Of a stretch of DNA of 64,000 nt, positions 35,501 through 47,235 are shown piece by piece; the stretch's first letter is position 1, and each line of letters opens with the position of its first letter. The notes beneath the pieces were generated by a model. The model was not told where the DNA came from and ran no database searches. It saw only the letters and a program-made list of their open reading frames with translations. Where the stretch lies: NCBI RefSeq assembly GCF_037975245.1, contig NC_092577.1, positions 36,388,898-36,452,897 of the forward strand. Reading direction: 5' to 3'. Made by a program: the position numbers and the translations under genes. This DNA comes from Apostichopus japonicus. Taxonomy: Eukaryota; Echinodermata; Holothuroidea; Aspidochirotida; Stichopodidae.

Positions 35501-37430
35501 AATGTTGACTTTCCACTACTCTGGATACCAATTATAGACAAAACAAATATTCGTGGGTTATTAAGCGTTTTATCGAGATTCTTTAAGACGCCTGATATCC
35601 AATCAATGGGAATGTAAACAGTTTCCCCATCTAAAAGTTCCAATGGATATCCTGCAAGAAGTAATTTTGATGCCATGTTAACCAGCAATTTATTTTGTTC
35701 GTGAGCTTTATCATTTTTCAGGTTTGCTTCATACCATTGTCCTAACTCACGAATAAAGTGTTCGCAAGTAATGTTTTTCGCATTAACTTGTTCGCTTTCT
35801 TTTAGGAGCTGCTTTTGCAAATCTTCTATTTCATTTTGCAGTTTCATGCGTTCACTGGGTGAAACGTGCTTCAGGTCAGACTTTCGTTTTTGCAGGTCAG
35901 TATTCAACTCGTGGATTCTCTCAAGTAGTTGAGGAAATTCATTGGTGGTCATTTTTTCGATATGTGTTTGGAAAAAGGACATGAAATAATGCAAAAGATC
36001 ATTTTCGTCAAGCATAACTGTTTTCAAGTTATTAAAAAAAACTTCCATTTTGGCAGATAAACCCTTTTCTCTTTGCTTTTTCCTCATATCACGTTTAGTT
36101 TTATCCTTTGCTTCAAACTGATGATTGACAGTTTGTTCCCCACGACACAAACGTTTTCTATCAGCTTCGACCCATTTACCCCATTCCACTTGCAATTGTA
36201 AATATGATTTTTTCACTTCCTCTATGGATTCAGTGTTCGGAAAAGAGGATTGCATCAGTTGTTTTGCTTTGTAATAGGAATCATATGCCCGATCCACGGT
36301 TACTTCATTAAAGCAAAACCTTTTCCAGTCTTCAATTGAACGGTAATCATCACTCCTTGTGAAATTGCAGTATCGCATAATCTTCTCACAAATGATTTTT
36401 GCAAGGTCTGTTGCATTACGTTCTAAGCCAAAATCAATACTATCATCGTTTGCATCGATGTTTAGTGTATTACGCTCACTATTGAGCTGTTGCTTACGTG
36501 TTTGCCTGCCCTTCTTTTTTTTTTGTACCATCAAATGTATCACGAAAACATTTTTGAATCTTTTCTTTATGTCATCAATTGCTGTCTTGTAGCGTTCCAA
36601 TTTGTCTTTATCTACAAAGAGGAATACAGCATTAGCTGCTTTGCACGTAAACTCACTTTCGGTAGTAAATTCTGTGGCATCACCTCTCAGATTCAACAAT
36701 AACGTAACTTTTTTCAACAAATCCTCTTTTCTGCCGTACATTGGCAGATACCATTGGGCTTCTACTGATCCACAACAATGGAAAACGTTCTCTTTTTCAT
36801 CATCATAAGACATAAAATATTGAAACGTTCCATTACCTTGAGCTCTACCAATGACATTATTTAATACGAACGATTTGGAGATTGGAATATCACCAAATCT
36901 TATGAATGCAGTGGTAAATACAGGCTCACTTACCATACGTTTCTCTGGAGCAAGAGATGTTTCATTTTCTTTCCATTTTTTTACAACACGACTTAATGCC
37001 CAAGTAAGCAGCTCTGGTTTCGCGTCATCTCTTACCCCAGGTAACAAGACTGGCACGGCAAGTTGACAAGATGCAAATTTCTCCAGCAAATGTTGTCTTA
37101 AATGATTATCGGAACAATGAAGAATTGCATATATGAAATCTCTTACACTACCTTCTATGTGAAGATTCTCTTTCCATGTTATCCTACTGTCTAGTGAGGT
37201 TAGCTTACTGATAAACAGAAAAGGTAAATCTTTTCTCTTGTCTTCTTTTTCCTCTTTTTCTTCCTTTTTTTCTTCCCCTTTTTCTTCCTCCTTTTTTCCC
37301 TTTTTTTTTGAATCGTCGCTTGGGATCAGCCGTACCTCTGTGGCCGCTTTCAGGGTGAGCTTCCGTGGGAAATAGTCCTTTAGACCAACCTCTTCCAAGT
37401 ATTCCAGAAAATCTTCTTCAGTTTCTTTAT
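32578..37430 (-). CDS. GVIN/VLIG-like very large GTPase, gene 2, giant exon
   Basis: A single exon of about 1,617 codons. The first in-frame Met is at 37398 (MEEVGLKDYFPRKL), but the frame continues to an acceptor (attcgatag) at 37431-37432. As in gene 1 it needs one nucleotide from the previous exon. From that Met: Lys/Glu-rich insertion about 28-55, P-loop GIQSSGKST at about 622-631, DTEGLHSPD at about 677, RVSDIAAAANN and LWMGLMSPPN, a long charged helical region, and the C-terminal CPFCK..CHL...GEHTH..IFHY zinc-like motif. Unlike gene 1 it carries an in-frame 84-bp duplication (34774-34941), repeating a 28-residue KIHALKEAIFKPK unit just after the GTPase domain. No stops or frameshifts. 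Probably a cytosolic innate-immune-type GTPase by family; function not shown here. Confidence 0.93.
34774..34941 (-). repeat. In-frame 84-bp tandem duplication inside gene 2
   Basis: Two adjacent 84-bp units begin 'tgtaaactga' at 34774 and 34858. Gene 1 has one unit at the corresponding place (about 3755-3830). It adds 28 residues next to the GTPase domain and keeps the frame. Confidence 0.92.
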
Positions 37431-39432
37431 CTATCGAATATAAGAGTATATACTTAAATTGATGTCAAAGCCAAACTGAAGTCGTAAAAATTTGAAACGA
37501 TACATGTACAATTCACAATTGTAATGTGTGTCTCTATCTGGAAATATACCAAAATTGTGAGTACCTCGTATATAAACGAACTATGACGATGTTGCTAGTC
37601 AGGAATAACTTTCCGACTAAGTATTGTTACATTTATTCTCGGAATATTTCTTGCAGCAGCGAGAAACGAGTGTAGGTGATGGTGAATGTCGCTCTCAACC
37701 AACCTTATTTCCAATGAGTACATGCACCCGCAATAATGGCATTTCGAAGCGTGAGAGTTAAGCAAAGACAACATGCTTTCTCTCACAGTAACCATTACTG
37801 CTATCGTTATATGATATGTTCATTCAAACATTTGCACCATAAAGAACTCTTGACAACAGCTAACTGGATATCATTTTTCTATCATGCTGATTGTTTGTGA
37901 GTTACTAAGTCGAACAGTTTGTGAAACGATACAATTATTGGAGAAGGACCCAGAACGTTTTTCAAAATACGGGATCTGCATGATCATACATTGATCAAAG
38001 AACATTCTTTACAGTTAACACGGTCTTTGTGGCAAGAATAAACAATAGCATCTCAGTGACAAACGACATTGGAAATGTTTTACACACACATTACACGTAG
38101 TTTGCGGAAACTATGCACTGAAGCAAAGAAATATCGATATGATCCCGATAACGTAATACACACATGTATATAGACTATTTTACACAAGTTTCTTTAACGA
38201 ACATGCGAAAAAGAAAGCTACAGGCAACTTCTATAGATAAATACAGGGAGACATGACAAAAATCAACAACAAACCTTATTATCTTATTACCGACAAGGGA
38301 TGCCAAGCAAAGGGAGCAGTAGAAACAGAGCATAATATACTGAATGGACTAATTCGAAACTGAACGTGTATAGAAAAAAAAACAACTTCTACGTTTGATG
38401 ATGCCACCATGCAAAACGTCGATCTAACGATGTGATGAACAGAAAAGTTTACACTCTTCCATGCATCTACAAACTATCTGAAGGGGTATTCTCGCGAAGT
38501 TTAATACTGGCTCTATATAGTTGCTCACCAGAAGGAGTATAATGATGAACCTCATGAGGAGGAGAGGGAAACTATTTCAACACTGAACAAAATGAGACCT
38601 TAAAAGAGACATATTGCTAATAATACTTCCGCTTGTAATTTATTCTGGTACTCCCATGGTTTGATTTAAGCTGAATAATTTATTGCCTACAAAGGATTAG
38701 CTATCTTAATTCATTTGGAATTCTAGTAACCTTAATTACTCTTTTAATTTGTTTAAAAGTTCCATTTGTATCATCCTTTGTGAATGCTGTTCTACAATTT
38801 TTAATTTCTATATTACTGTTTTATGAGCCATCTGGAAAGCATTTCTAGCTAGATTAGTATTTCTTATACTGTTTCTCTTTTTCTTATTTTTAATGGTTTA
38901 GTTTTTATACATTTAATAGCCTCTAATTATCATCCTTCTACCGGCCTTTTGTGCTCTGTCGGTTCAATTTGTGGTAATTAAAGTTGAAATAAGATTACAC
39001 AAGGTCCCCCTAAAAGCAATTTAAAAAATCGACTTATCATTTGGCATAATGGTGTGGAACGACTACACTGTTGATGGAGCGATATAGCAGGTTTATCCTG
39101 CAAAAAATCAGTAGATAAAGCTAAACTGTTAGATTGCCTTGCGAAAAACGTATTCAGTAACGCTGATTTAAACAAGTGTAATTCAATTGAAAACTTGTTG
39201 ATGTTCTCAAAGAGACTTTGTCTATGTCAGTCAAAGCTCTAAGCATTAGGTTTGCTCTTTTTGAACCCTTCACTACATTTAGTGATTTTGCGTACATTTT
39301 GTCTGAGCTTCTATGTATGGATTGTTGATAGCTTTCTCGAAGGTCTTTTCCTGGTATGTGAGAGAGAGAAGGTAAGGGGGGGGGGGGGGGTATTACAAGT
39401 AGCTGTAGCCTATATGTCGTGCATTGCCTTAC
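37431..39432 (-). other. Intron of GVIN-like gene 2
   Basis: Longer than the matching intron in gene 1. Stretches near 37850-38340 are homologous to it; about 38400-39340 is extra. A G run (about 39377-39392) lies just past the donor of the 52-nt exon. No exon seen. Confidence 0.55.
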
Positions 39433-39484
39433 CAGGAGATTCTTGTTCTGACTCACTGGTGTTGTTCTCTGAATTGCCGGCCAT
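39433..39484 (-). CDS. GVIN-like gene 2, short 5' coding exon
   Basis: 52 nt; acceptor tcttttcag directly before ATG, donor GTAAGG. Reads M A G N S E N N T S E S E Q E S P plus one G, which completes GAT (Asp) with the giant exon. Same length, phases and splice sites as 7160-7211, and Ser/Glu/Asn-rich in both. Confidence 0.78.
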
Positions 39485-40018
39485 CTGAAAAGAATGGTTA
39501 AAGAGGAAAAAGCCTGTTCAAATGTTATTTACAACATGACGTTTCAATTACTCCCGAGACCATCATTGACTCCTAACCTTCGCATATAGTTAAAATAGTT
39601 TGACATCATGATCATCAGTTGCATTTTATCCCAAAAATACCATGACGGATGTATGAAGAAACCTGTTTGTCGTGCAAATGTGTCTATATTGATATCAAAT
39701 TTTAAGTTAGTTTAACATACCATAACATTGTAGTAATTTATTGGTCGTCAAGTTTTTCTACAGATTATTACTCAACATAAAACTGGGAGTGAGAAAAAGA
39801 GGCAACTCCATTTAAAACTATGTCAACTACAATATTTCGTAGTATTTCATCTTAACAAGAGAGACATTTCTGGTAAGTGTGGTATTCAATGAAACTGCAA
39901 CTGAACGTGTAAAATCCATTAGATCAGTCAACGAAACATATTTGATGAAATTTAGAGCTGAAACTTAGAGGGCATATAGCATTTCAGAAGATATTGAGGT
40001 AAGCTCAAAACATTTAGC
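39485..40018. other. Intron sequence, no exon seen
   Basis: The first 120 nt match the gene 1 intron next to the 52-nt exon. The rest is specific to copy 2 and shows no coding signal. Confidence 0.5.
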
Positions 40019-40022
40019 TTAA

Positions 40023-40639
40023 AGCAGCATTTTGCGTCCTTTTCTGTGATTTTTCTCAACCTCACTGACTCCACTATGCCATAACTACATACATAACTAG
40101 ATTACCTATTTAAATCTTACTTCAAATGGTGGCATAAAAGTCGAAGAAATTGCAACTTTCAACTTTTTTTTTTCTCCAAGATATTTTCCGTTGGGATCCC
40201 AATAAACCTCGCCCATAATATGAATATTTAAACACTACGAACGTCATTGACCAATACGTAATACAACACCATACTTGATTTGTGTACAGTCTATATGGCA
40301 GTTGTACCAGTAAGTTCCATAACAACTCCCTGGTTGTACTAACGCAAAGTCTTGAATCTATTTTAAGCAACGGCTCATAACTAAACCTGCATCTCTGATT
40401 GGTTGAATTCAAACTAGTGGGTTTGGGGGAACTGTATACGATTAATTTAAAATGTGGAATTTGTCGTGGACACTTTTCTCATTATCTGCAAATATCCTTA
40501 ATGACTCGCCAATTAACGATGTTGGCAGGGAAAAACTTGGCTAATATCTTAGTTTGCTGTTTTGTGATTGGTATATGTAAAAACCTCGATGGACATGTCA
40601 AAAAAAGTAGAAAACGGCGACCAAACGCAAAATGCTGCT
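40023..40639. mobile_element. TTAA-flanked MITE, 617 bp
   Basis: The ends are inverted repeats AGCAGCATTTTGCG at 40023 and CGCAAAATGCTGCT ending at 40639. TTAA lies directly outside both ends (40019-40022 and 40640-40643). TTAA target duplication is the mark of piggyBac or Kolobok elements. There is no transposase frame, so it is non-autonomous. Absent from copy 1, so it inserted after the duplication or was lost there. Confidence 0.85.
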
Positions 40640-40643
40640 TTAA

Positions 40644-41087
40644 CACAATTGTTCCACAAAAGACAGCATAACAAGAGTAACATTTTTGATATGAGTGGTT
40701 TTCAATGAAACTGAAAAGCAATTCACCGTTTAAGATATTAAAATATATTCATGCATGTAAAAGATGGTGCTATGATCAATTTAACTTAATGGATCATTCT
40801 AGACAGCAAATGTTAAATTGGATATCTTTGTACAGTACTGTTCATAATTAACTTACGTGCAGCTATAACTATCTGAAACAATCTTTCCAAGTCTCCAGTG
40901 AATACAACGTTGTGAGGAAGGAAAACCAACTGATCAGAATGATGTTACTCTCCTGATAATAGTAACACATAATTTTATCGTATATCGTAACCAACAATGA
41001 AGAATGACTTATCGATTGCAATACAATTTGTGTAAAATATTCTATTCACATGATTCTATTCAACAGTACATAAAATTAAATGTACCT
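40644..41087. other. Copy 2-specific intron sequence
   Basis: No coding signal or recognisable repeat. Confidence 0.4.
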
Positions 41088-41170
41088 CATCGATATGGGA
41101 AGTCGTGCCAGTAGCAGCATCTTACACGTCAGCTCATCTCTGTCTTCCTTATTCTTTCGTTTCGTTTTAA
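41088..41170 (-). pseudogene. Decayed module exon, gene 2, unit 0
   Basis: Keeps the donor-side end (ACTGGCACGACTTCCCATATCGATGAG then GT; only the pattern is quoted) but has a TAA where the other units have AAA (Lys). The 5' half and acceptor have decayed. It is the unit nearest the 52-nt exon in gene 2; gene 1 has no counterpart. Confidence 0.7.
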
Positions 41171-41429
41171 TTATATTAGTCATTTTATTTGAAGTAACAA
41201 GTTGAGGTATGGACTTAGTGTCGGGTTAATTACATATGGTGAACTTCATGATATCAAAATAAACGTCGAATGTATGACAGTATAAGAAAAATCTATTTAT
41301 GTATCTGTCTTTCTATCAGGTAAAACGGACCCACACATTAGTTACGCAGAACTGGTACTATACCCTCGGTTATAGTGCACCATTGTTTCATTCACCTAGT
41401 CCTATACTAAAGAGGATAATAAAATGTAC

Positions 41430-41549
41430 CTTATCGATATTTTGCTGGGAAGTCGTGCTAGTAGCAGTGTCTTTCACATCATCTTCATCCGGGTTCTCTG
41501 TTTCCATTATGATTTCGTTTCTCCCTTCTTTCTTTCTGTGTACGTCCTC
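41430..41549 (-). CDS. Tandem N-terminal module exon, gene 2, unit 1
   Basis: 120 nt, intact, phase 0-0, acceptor ttattatag, donor AAG|GTAC. One Thr-to-Ile change relative to gene 1 units, before the internal Met. Expected to splice in frame to 39433-39484. Confidence 0.7.
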
Positions 41550-41983
41550 CTATAATAATCAACACAGCAGAATGACTCAAATTAATTCTTCCGAAATGAA
41601 CTCCCATTTTAATTATATCAATCATTGCATATGAACATATTAATCATTTGAACTGACAATATAAATGGTTTCGCTATCATTTATATATCAGTTTATAAAC
41701 CGTTTGACGGAAATAATTTGAATTAACAAATAAAGTTAAAGTATATGGACTAAGTTTCGGGCCATATTTTGTGTTGATCATAATGATTTGAAAATATACG
41801 CCAAAAGTATGACGGTATCAAAAAAATTTATACTATAATGTATCTTTCTATTTGTGTTTCTTTCTATCAGGAAAAACGAACCTACGATTTAATTATCGCA
41901 GAACTGGTTTAGTACCCGAGGTTATAGTGCACCATTGTTTCATTCACTTGATCCTATATACTACAGAGGTAATAAAAATGTAC

Positions 41984-42103
41984 CTTATCGATATTTTGCT
42001 GGGAAGTCGTGCTAGTAGCAGCGTCTTTCACATCATCTTCATCCGGGTTCTTTGTTTCCATTATGGTTTCGTTTCTCTCTTCTTTTTTTCTATGTACGTC
42101 CTC
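41984..42103 (-). CDS. Tandem N-terminal module exon, gene 2, unit 2
   Basis: 120 nt and intact, 554 bp upstream of unit 1. Differs by a few substitutions (for example Glu-to-Lys just before ..NPDEDD) with no frame damage. Confidence 0.7.
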
Positions 42104-42535
42104 CTATAATAATCAACACAGCAGAATGACCCAAATTAATTCTTCCGAAATTAACTCCCATATTAATTATATTAATCATTGCATTTGAACATATTAATCA
42201 TTTGAACTGACAATATAAATGGTTTCGCTATCATTTATATATCAGTTTATAAACCGTTTGAAGGAAATAATTTGAATTAACAAATAAAGTTAAAGTATAT
42301 GGACTAAGTGTCGGGCCATATTTTGTGTTGATCATAATGATTTGAAAATATACGCCAAAAGTATAACGGTATCAAAAAAATTTATACTAAAATGTATCTT
42401 TCTGTTTGTCTTCCTTTCTATCAGGAAAAACGAACCCACGCTTTAATTATCGCAGAACTGGTTTAATACCCGAGGTTATAGCGCACCATTGTTTTATTCA
42501 CTTGATCCTATACTACAGAGATAATAAAAATGTAC

Positions 42536-42654
42536 CTTATCGATATTTTGCTGGGAAGTCGTGCTAGTAGCAGCGTCTTTCACATCATCTTCATCCGGGT
42601 TCTCTGTTTCCATTATGGTTTCGTTCTCTCTTCTTTCTTTCTATGTACGTCCTC
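42536..42654 (-). CDS. Tandem N-terminal module exon, gene 2, unit 3 (1-nt deletion)
   Basis: 119 nt rather than 120: one base is missing in the pyrimidine stretch near 42626. As an internal exon it would shift the frame. If translation starts at its internal ATG (METENPDEDD), which lies downstream of the deletion, the protein is unaffected. As the most 5' unit it could be the first coding exon; otherwise it is a dying exon. Confidence 0.55.
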
Positions 42655-42960
42655 CTTTAATAATCAACACAGCGGAATGACTCAAATTAATTCTTCCGAA
42701 ATGAACTCCAATATTAATTTTATCAATCATTGCAATTGAGCTGACAATAGCAATCGCTTCGCTTGTTTTAATAAAATTATAAATCGTTTGAAGGAAATCA
42801 TTTGAATCAACAGGGAAAGTTGAGGTATAAACTTGGTGTGGGGTTCATGTTATGTGTTGACTTTAATGGTTTTGAAAATATACGCCAAGAGTATGACAGT
42901 ATAAGAAAGAAACTGTTTTTTCTCTTTCTTCCATTGAAGTAAAACGGACCCATCATAGTT

Positions 42961-45900
42961 CGTTATCCTGTTTAATGAGTCGGTCTTATAAAAGTGGTCT
43001 TGCTCTTCAGTATTTTTGGAAGCATTGTTGTAGAAATGTTGATGTAACTAAGACTTTTACATTAGTTCTGTAGCAATGCGTTGTACTTATTAGATGCTAA
43101 ATATGCTTAATTTGTCTGGCGTATTAGAAGGCATAAGTATTTTACTTCCATTTAAAATCTCTTCAACCTACTGGTGTTTGTACTACATGTTTTTACTCTC
43201 ATAAAGTAGATTTGCGTCGTTGGAAGTAGACAAACTGTGTGTGGTGAAGCGTTAAATATTGCAAAGTAATGTTACTGTTTTCTATTGACAATATGTTTTC
43301 TACTTTTACTAGAAAAACAGACTGAGCTTTGTGGAGTATAGTTAGTGTCATAATGTGTGTGTTGCTTCTATGGTGTTTTAACCAAAGTTAACCTTTAACA
43401 TTAAAAGTATTTGGATTGTCACAATTCTTCATAAACTTGAGTTTTATGGGGCTCGGGTCAATGGGTCTATTGTTTTTAACAGTTATCTTTCCAACAGAAA
43501 TCCGTTTTTATTTTATCAATAAGGTTAAGTCAATCCCAATTGAAAAACGGGGCACATAAACGACTCAGCATGGATAAAACTAAAAGAGTGTGCTTTTTTT
43601 CGGGTGGGGTCCAGGGGTCCATCTTACGGCCACTGATGGGGTCCAAGGGCAAAGCCCCAGCGGAGGCCATGGGGTGGACTCAAATCTAGAAATCTTCAAC
43701 TTTACCTCTTTTTGGTAGCTGACTACTAAACTGACTAGTAAAAAACTCATCTGTTTACCATCCTGGTGTAACTTTGAGTCTTTATCATGATTAATAAAAT
43801 TGAAGCTTAAACCAAAAACAGACACATTCTTAAACTTTGCAAACACGAATAAAGTCATCTTGTTATACATATGTTATACAAGCACATACATGGTGCCATA
43901 AGTAGAGTTAAAGAGTACTATTGGATATTTGAGCACATTCACTTTATCGGAAACATAGAAACCTATAAAATAGCAGGGGTGAGCAGATGAGAATAAAACA
44001 TACAATAATAATGATCTCATAGCGTTTTTACAAATAATCTGTTACCAAAATGACAAGAAAGCTACCTCCAGAATTTTCCGTTCTCAAGTTTTGAAGTTTA
44101 AGGTATTGGATCCTTCTATGCAAAGTGTCGATTTTTATGTTACATCTCCTTCTCAAGTTGTTAAACTCCCCGGTGTTGTTATTCCAGTCGGTGTGGTTAA
44201 ATTATATGTATCGAGAATATATCAAAAGACAGGTATTATTACACGTCTTTGTGTTATTCGCCAATATCTTTTTTGGTCCTTTTATAACAAACATACTCTC
44301 TTTTTTCTTTCTTACTGTACAATCATTTGTGACAGCACTTTCTGCTCTAGAATTAAACTGTTATTCGTTTAATATAATCGAAATATGAAAATTTAACTTC
44401 GTTTCTATCATTCGGCACCGTTATTTGCCTCTTCCTATGACATCCACTAGTATTAAATTTTTGTTTATGTTTCATCGGATATGTGCCTGCATATTTTCAA
44501 TCATTATTCCAGTTTTGACGAGCTACACACTCTTGTTGTACTCCTTTCGCGCAACAATCCTTCTATGCCCTCCTATAGGATCACAACATACGCTATGTAT
44601 AATTTGCAGGCAGCTTTCTTTTTCTATTCTCTCTTCTCTTTTCCTTGCAATTATGTCTTTGCTTGTCCGGTTTAGAATTAACAAATTATTGTGTGATGAT
44701 GTTCAGGGAAAAGAAAGACAAACAGACTAATAATTCCGAATTACAATAAATAACACAAAATGTTACAAAATCCGAAATTATTTGACATTTAAGCAAAGAC
44801 AAGATTTTAGTACGTTCACTAATGTTGTTGTTTCATTTTACTCTGTATATAACTAACTGCTCCGATTATTCCTTAACTTGTAGAAGTTATTGGGTGGGGA
44901 AGGGGGAGGGGGGTGACACATAACACAACAAATCGCTCCTACCACTCTAGCATTATACGATATCAACGGCTGAAGTTATATTTCTGCAAAGTCCACTGTG
45001 GATATTTTGAACATTAATATCATCTCTGAGATATGAGCTTGACATTTGTCGATGCAGAGATCACATGACAGTGGTATTTGTTGCATTGGCCAGCTAAGAA
45101 TTAAGAAGTAAAGGTAGCAAATCTTGAAAATTTCCCAAGGTTCTATTATATGAAATATAATAAGAATCGATTTCAAAGAGAATTCATTAACCTTCTTCGG
45201 TGAAATTAACCCTAACAGAATTTTATTTATTCGGAATTCCCTCTTAACGATGTTTAACTTTAAAGTTATATATTCACCTGTCACCGAGCCTTCACGTGTG
45301 ACTAACAGGTATCACTTCTAGAATCAACAACGCGCAATTTGTTATAATGTATTCGCATATATATATATTTACAAAGTGTTTCCTTCAGCTAATTAATGCT
45401 GTTTATTATTATTCTGAATAATAATAATAAAAATATTATGCAATAAACACAAAATGTAGTTAAGAATTAATAACAGTCCTGGGCGTTTATCACTTGATAC
45501 TGCAGGAAAAAAAGTATAACCCAAACAATACACGCGGCCGTAGGCCGTGTGCATCCAACGATAGGGTTATCGCCGTGAGTGCATTACGTTACGTTCATTG
45601 ACTTGTCCTACGGATACGTTCTTAGTATAGTACACTATACATACTACGCCAAGTTATATATTTACTTTCGTAAACACAATTCCACCAAGAAAGTAAAAAG
45701 ATTAGTTAACTTGTCTAGTACAATGGCTTCAATGATTTCTATTAATCAGACGTTTATTGTTGCTTTGAAACGTCCACTTCTTGAATACATGTTGTATTCT
45801 TGATCAGTAACATCATGCATGGACCTAGCAGTTAGACGTTACGTAAGTGTTAATATCGTCGTCACAGTGTTCTGACATTGGCTTGTCAATTAGTATAACT

Positions 45901-46721
45901 GTCATTCGTTGTTTCGATTCCTTGAATCGCTGCTCTTAGGATACTATTACTAACATTACGCATATTTGGCATTGATGTCCGCTTAACGCAATATTATTGA
46001 TAGCATTATAATGCCAGGGTTGCTAAATGAGGTTAGCGTTGTTGATCGCACCCTTGTCAGTATACTTCAGGCTGAAAGTTTGCTTTCTCCGAAAGTTTGG
46101 TATCATCTTGCCCAAGGGTTGTTTACACAGGAGGGCTTCTTACAATACCATATTTGATCTGATTCGTTTGCTTCGAACTAGCAAGGCAGATAGCTAGGAT
46201 TGGTATCAAGCTTGCTGAGATACATTGTTTTCAACTTATTTTCATTCACCGGTGGGAATACCGTGCAATTATACTTATGTTTGTGAACGATCAGCTGAGG
46301 AGCACATGTCAATCAGATTCGAGAAGTTTGAACAAGTATAAATGAGCAAGGAATAAGAATTGTTAGACAATGATTCGAGCTGTCGTTTAGCTGTTTTAAC
46401 ATTATGAGTACTTTTGAATGCTGATCGATGTGTAGAAGTAAATGTCAAACCTACCTGTAATGCTATTATCGATGAGCGAGATTTTCCATTGCAGATACAG
46501 CTCGGATGTGAAAGCTGGAAGTATGGCGTTGTCTGGTTCGGAACCGTGTAATGGCTAATTCTTCGGCAGGTGGATTCTTATATGAGGATGCTTATCTGTG
46601 GTATGTTAATTATTGCAGTGAGTTCCAATCAAATAGTAAATTTCCTTCGTAAACGCAACTTAAACTGCATGAATATTCATATGTTATTAGATATGTGAAT
46701 AATTTGTTTACTGAAACTGGT
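42961..46721. other. Upstream flank of GVIN-like gene 2, no gene established
   Basis: Aligns with 9010-12640 of copy 1. No frame is consistently preserved between the copies. May hold the promoter, but I cannot point to it. Confidence 0.5.
43531..43825. mobile_element. ~290-bp insertion relative to copy 1
   Basis: Copy 1 reads straight from 'aagtcaagccc' to 'tacattcttaaac' at about 9592-9606. Copy 2 has about 290 extra nt there, including a G/C-rich part (ggggtccaggggtcc, ggcaaagccccagcgg). Ends are not well defined and no clear inverted repeats are seen. Probably a short interspersed element. Confidence 0.55.
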
Positions 46722-47235
46722 ATACATAACCTTATTAGGATACCATTGCTGCATTTGGGTCCGTCCTACAAGTGCGATCAGCAAATCATATCCATTGTTT
46801 GTAGCCAGCAATAAAGTTCAGATTACCTAATATGTGCATAAAATATGTCGCCGCTCATCGTCACCAGCAGTTACTGTAGTGAGGTGAAGAGGTATACATA
46901 ACCTTATGAGGATACCTTTGCTGCATTTGGGTCCGTCCTATAAATGCTATCAGCATATCATATCTATTGTTTGTAGCCAGCAATAAAGTTCAGATTACCT
47001 AATATGTGCATAAAATATGTCGCCGCTCATCGTCACCAGCAGTTACTGTAGTGAGGTGAAGAGGCATACATAACCTCATGAGGATACCTTTTCTGTATTT
47101 GGGTCCGTCCTACAAATGCTATCAGCAAATCATATCCATTGTTTGTAGCCAGCAATCAAGTTCAGATTACCTTATATGTGCATAAAATATGTCGCCGTTC
47201 ATCGTCACAAACCAGTTACTGTAGTGAGGTGAAGT
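46722..47235. repeat. 172-bp unit repeated three times
   Basis: Units start with 'atacataacct' at 46722, 46894 and 47066 and end 'tgtagtgaggtgaag'. Copy 1 has a single diverged counterpart (about 12640-12790). The expansion is specific to copy 2 or was lost in copy 1. Confidence 0.9.

Larger units (their letters stand above)
41088..42960. repeat. ~553-bp tandem repeat array (gene 2)
   Basis: Exon starts are 554 and 552 bp apart, plus the decayed unit 0 at the gene-proximal end. Sequence closely follows the array at 7471-9005. Confidence 0.9.
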
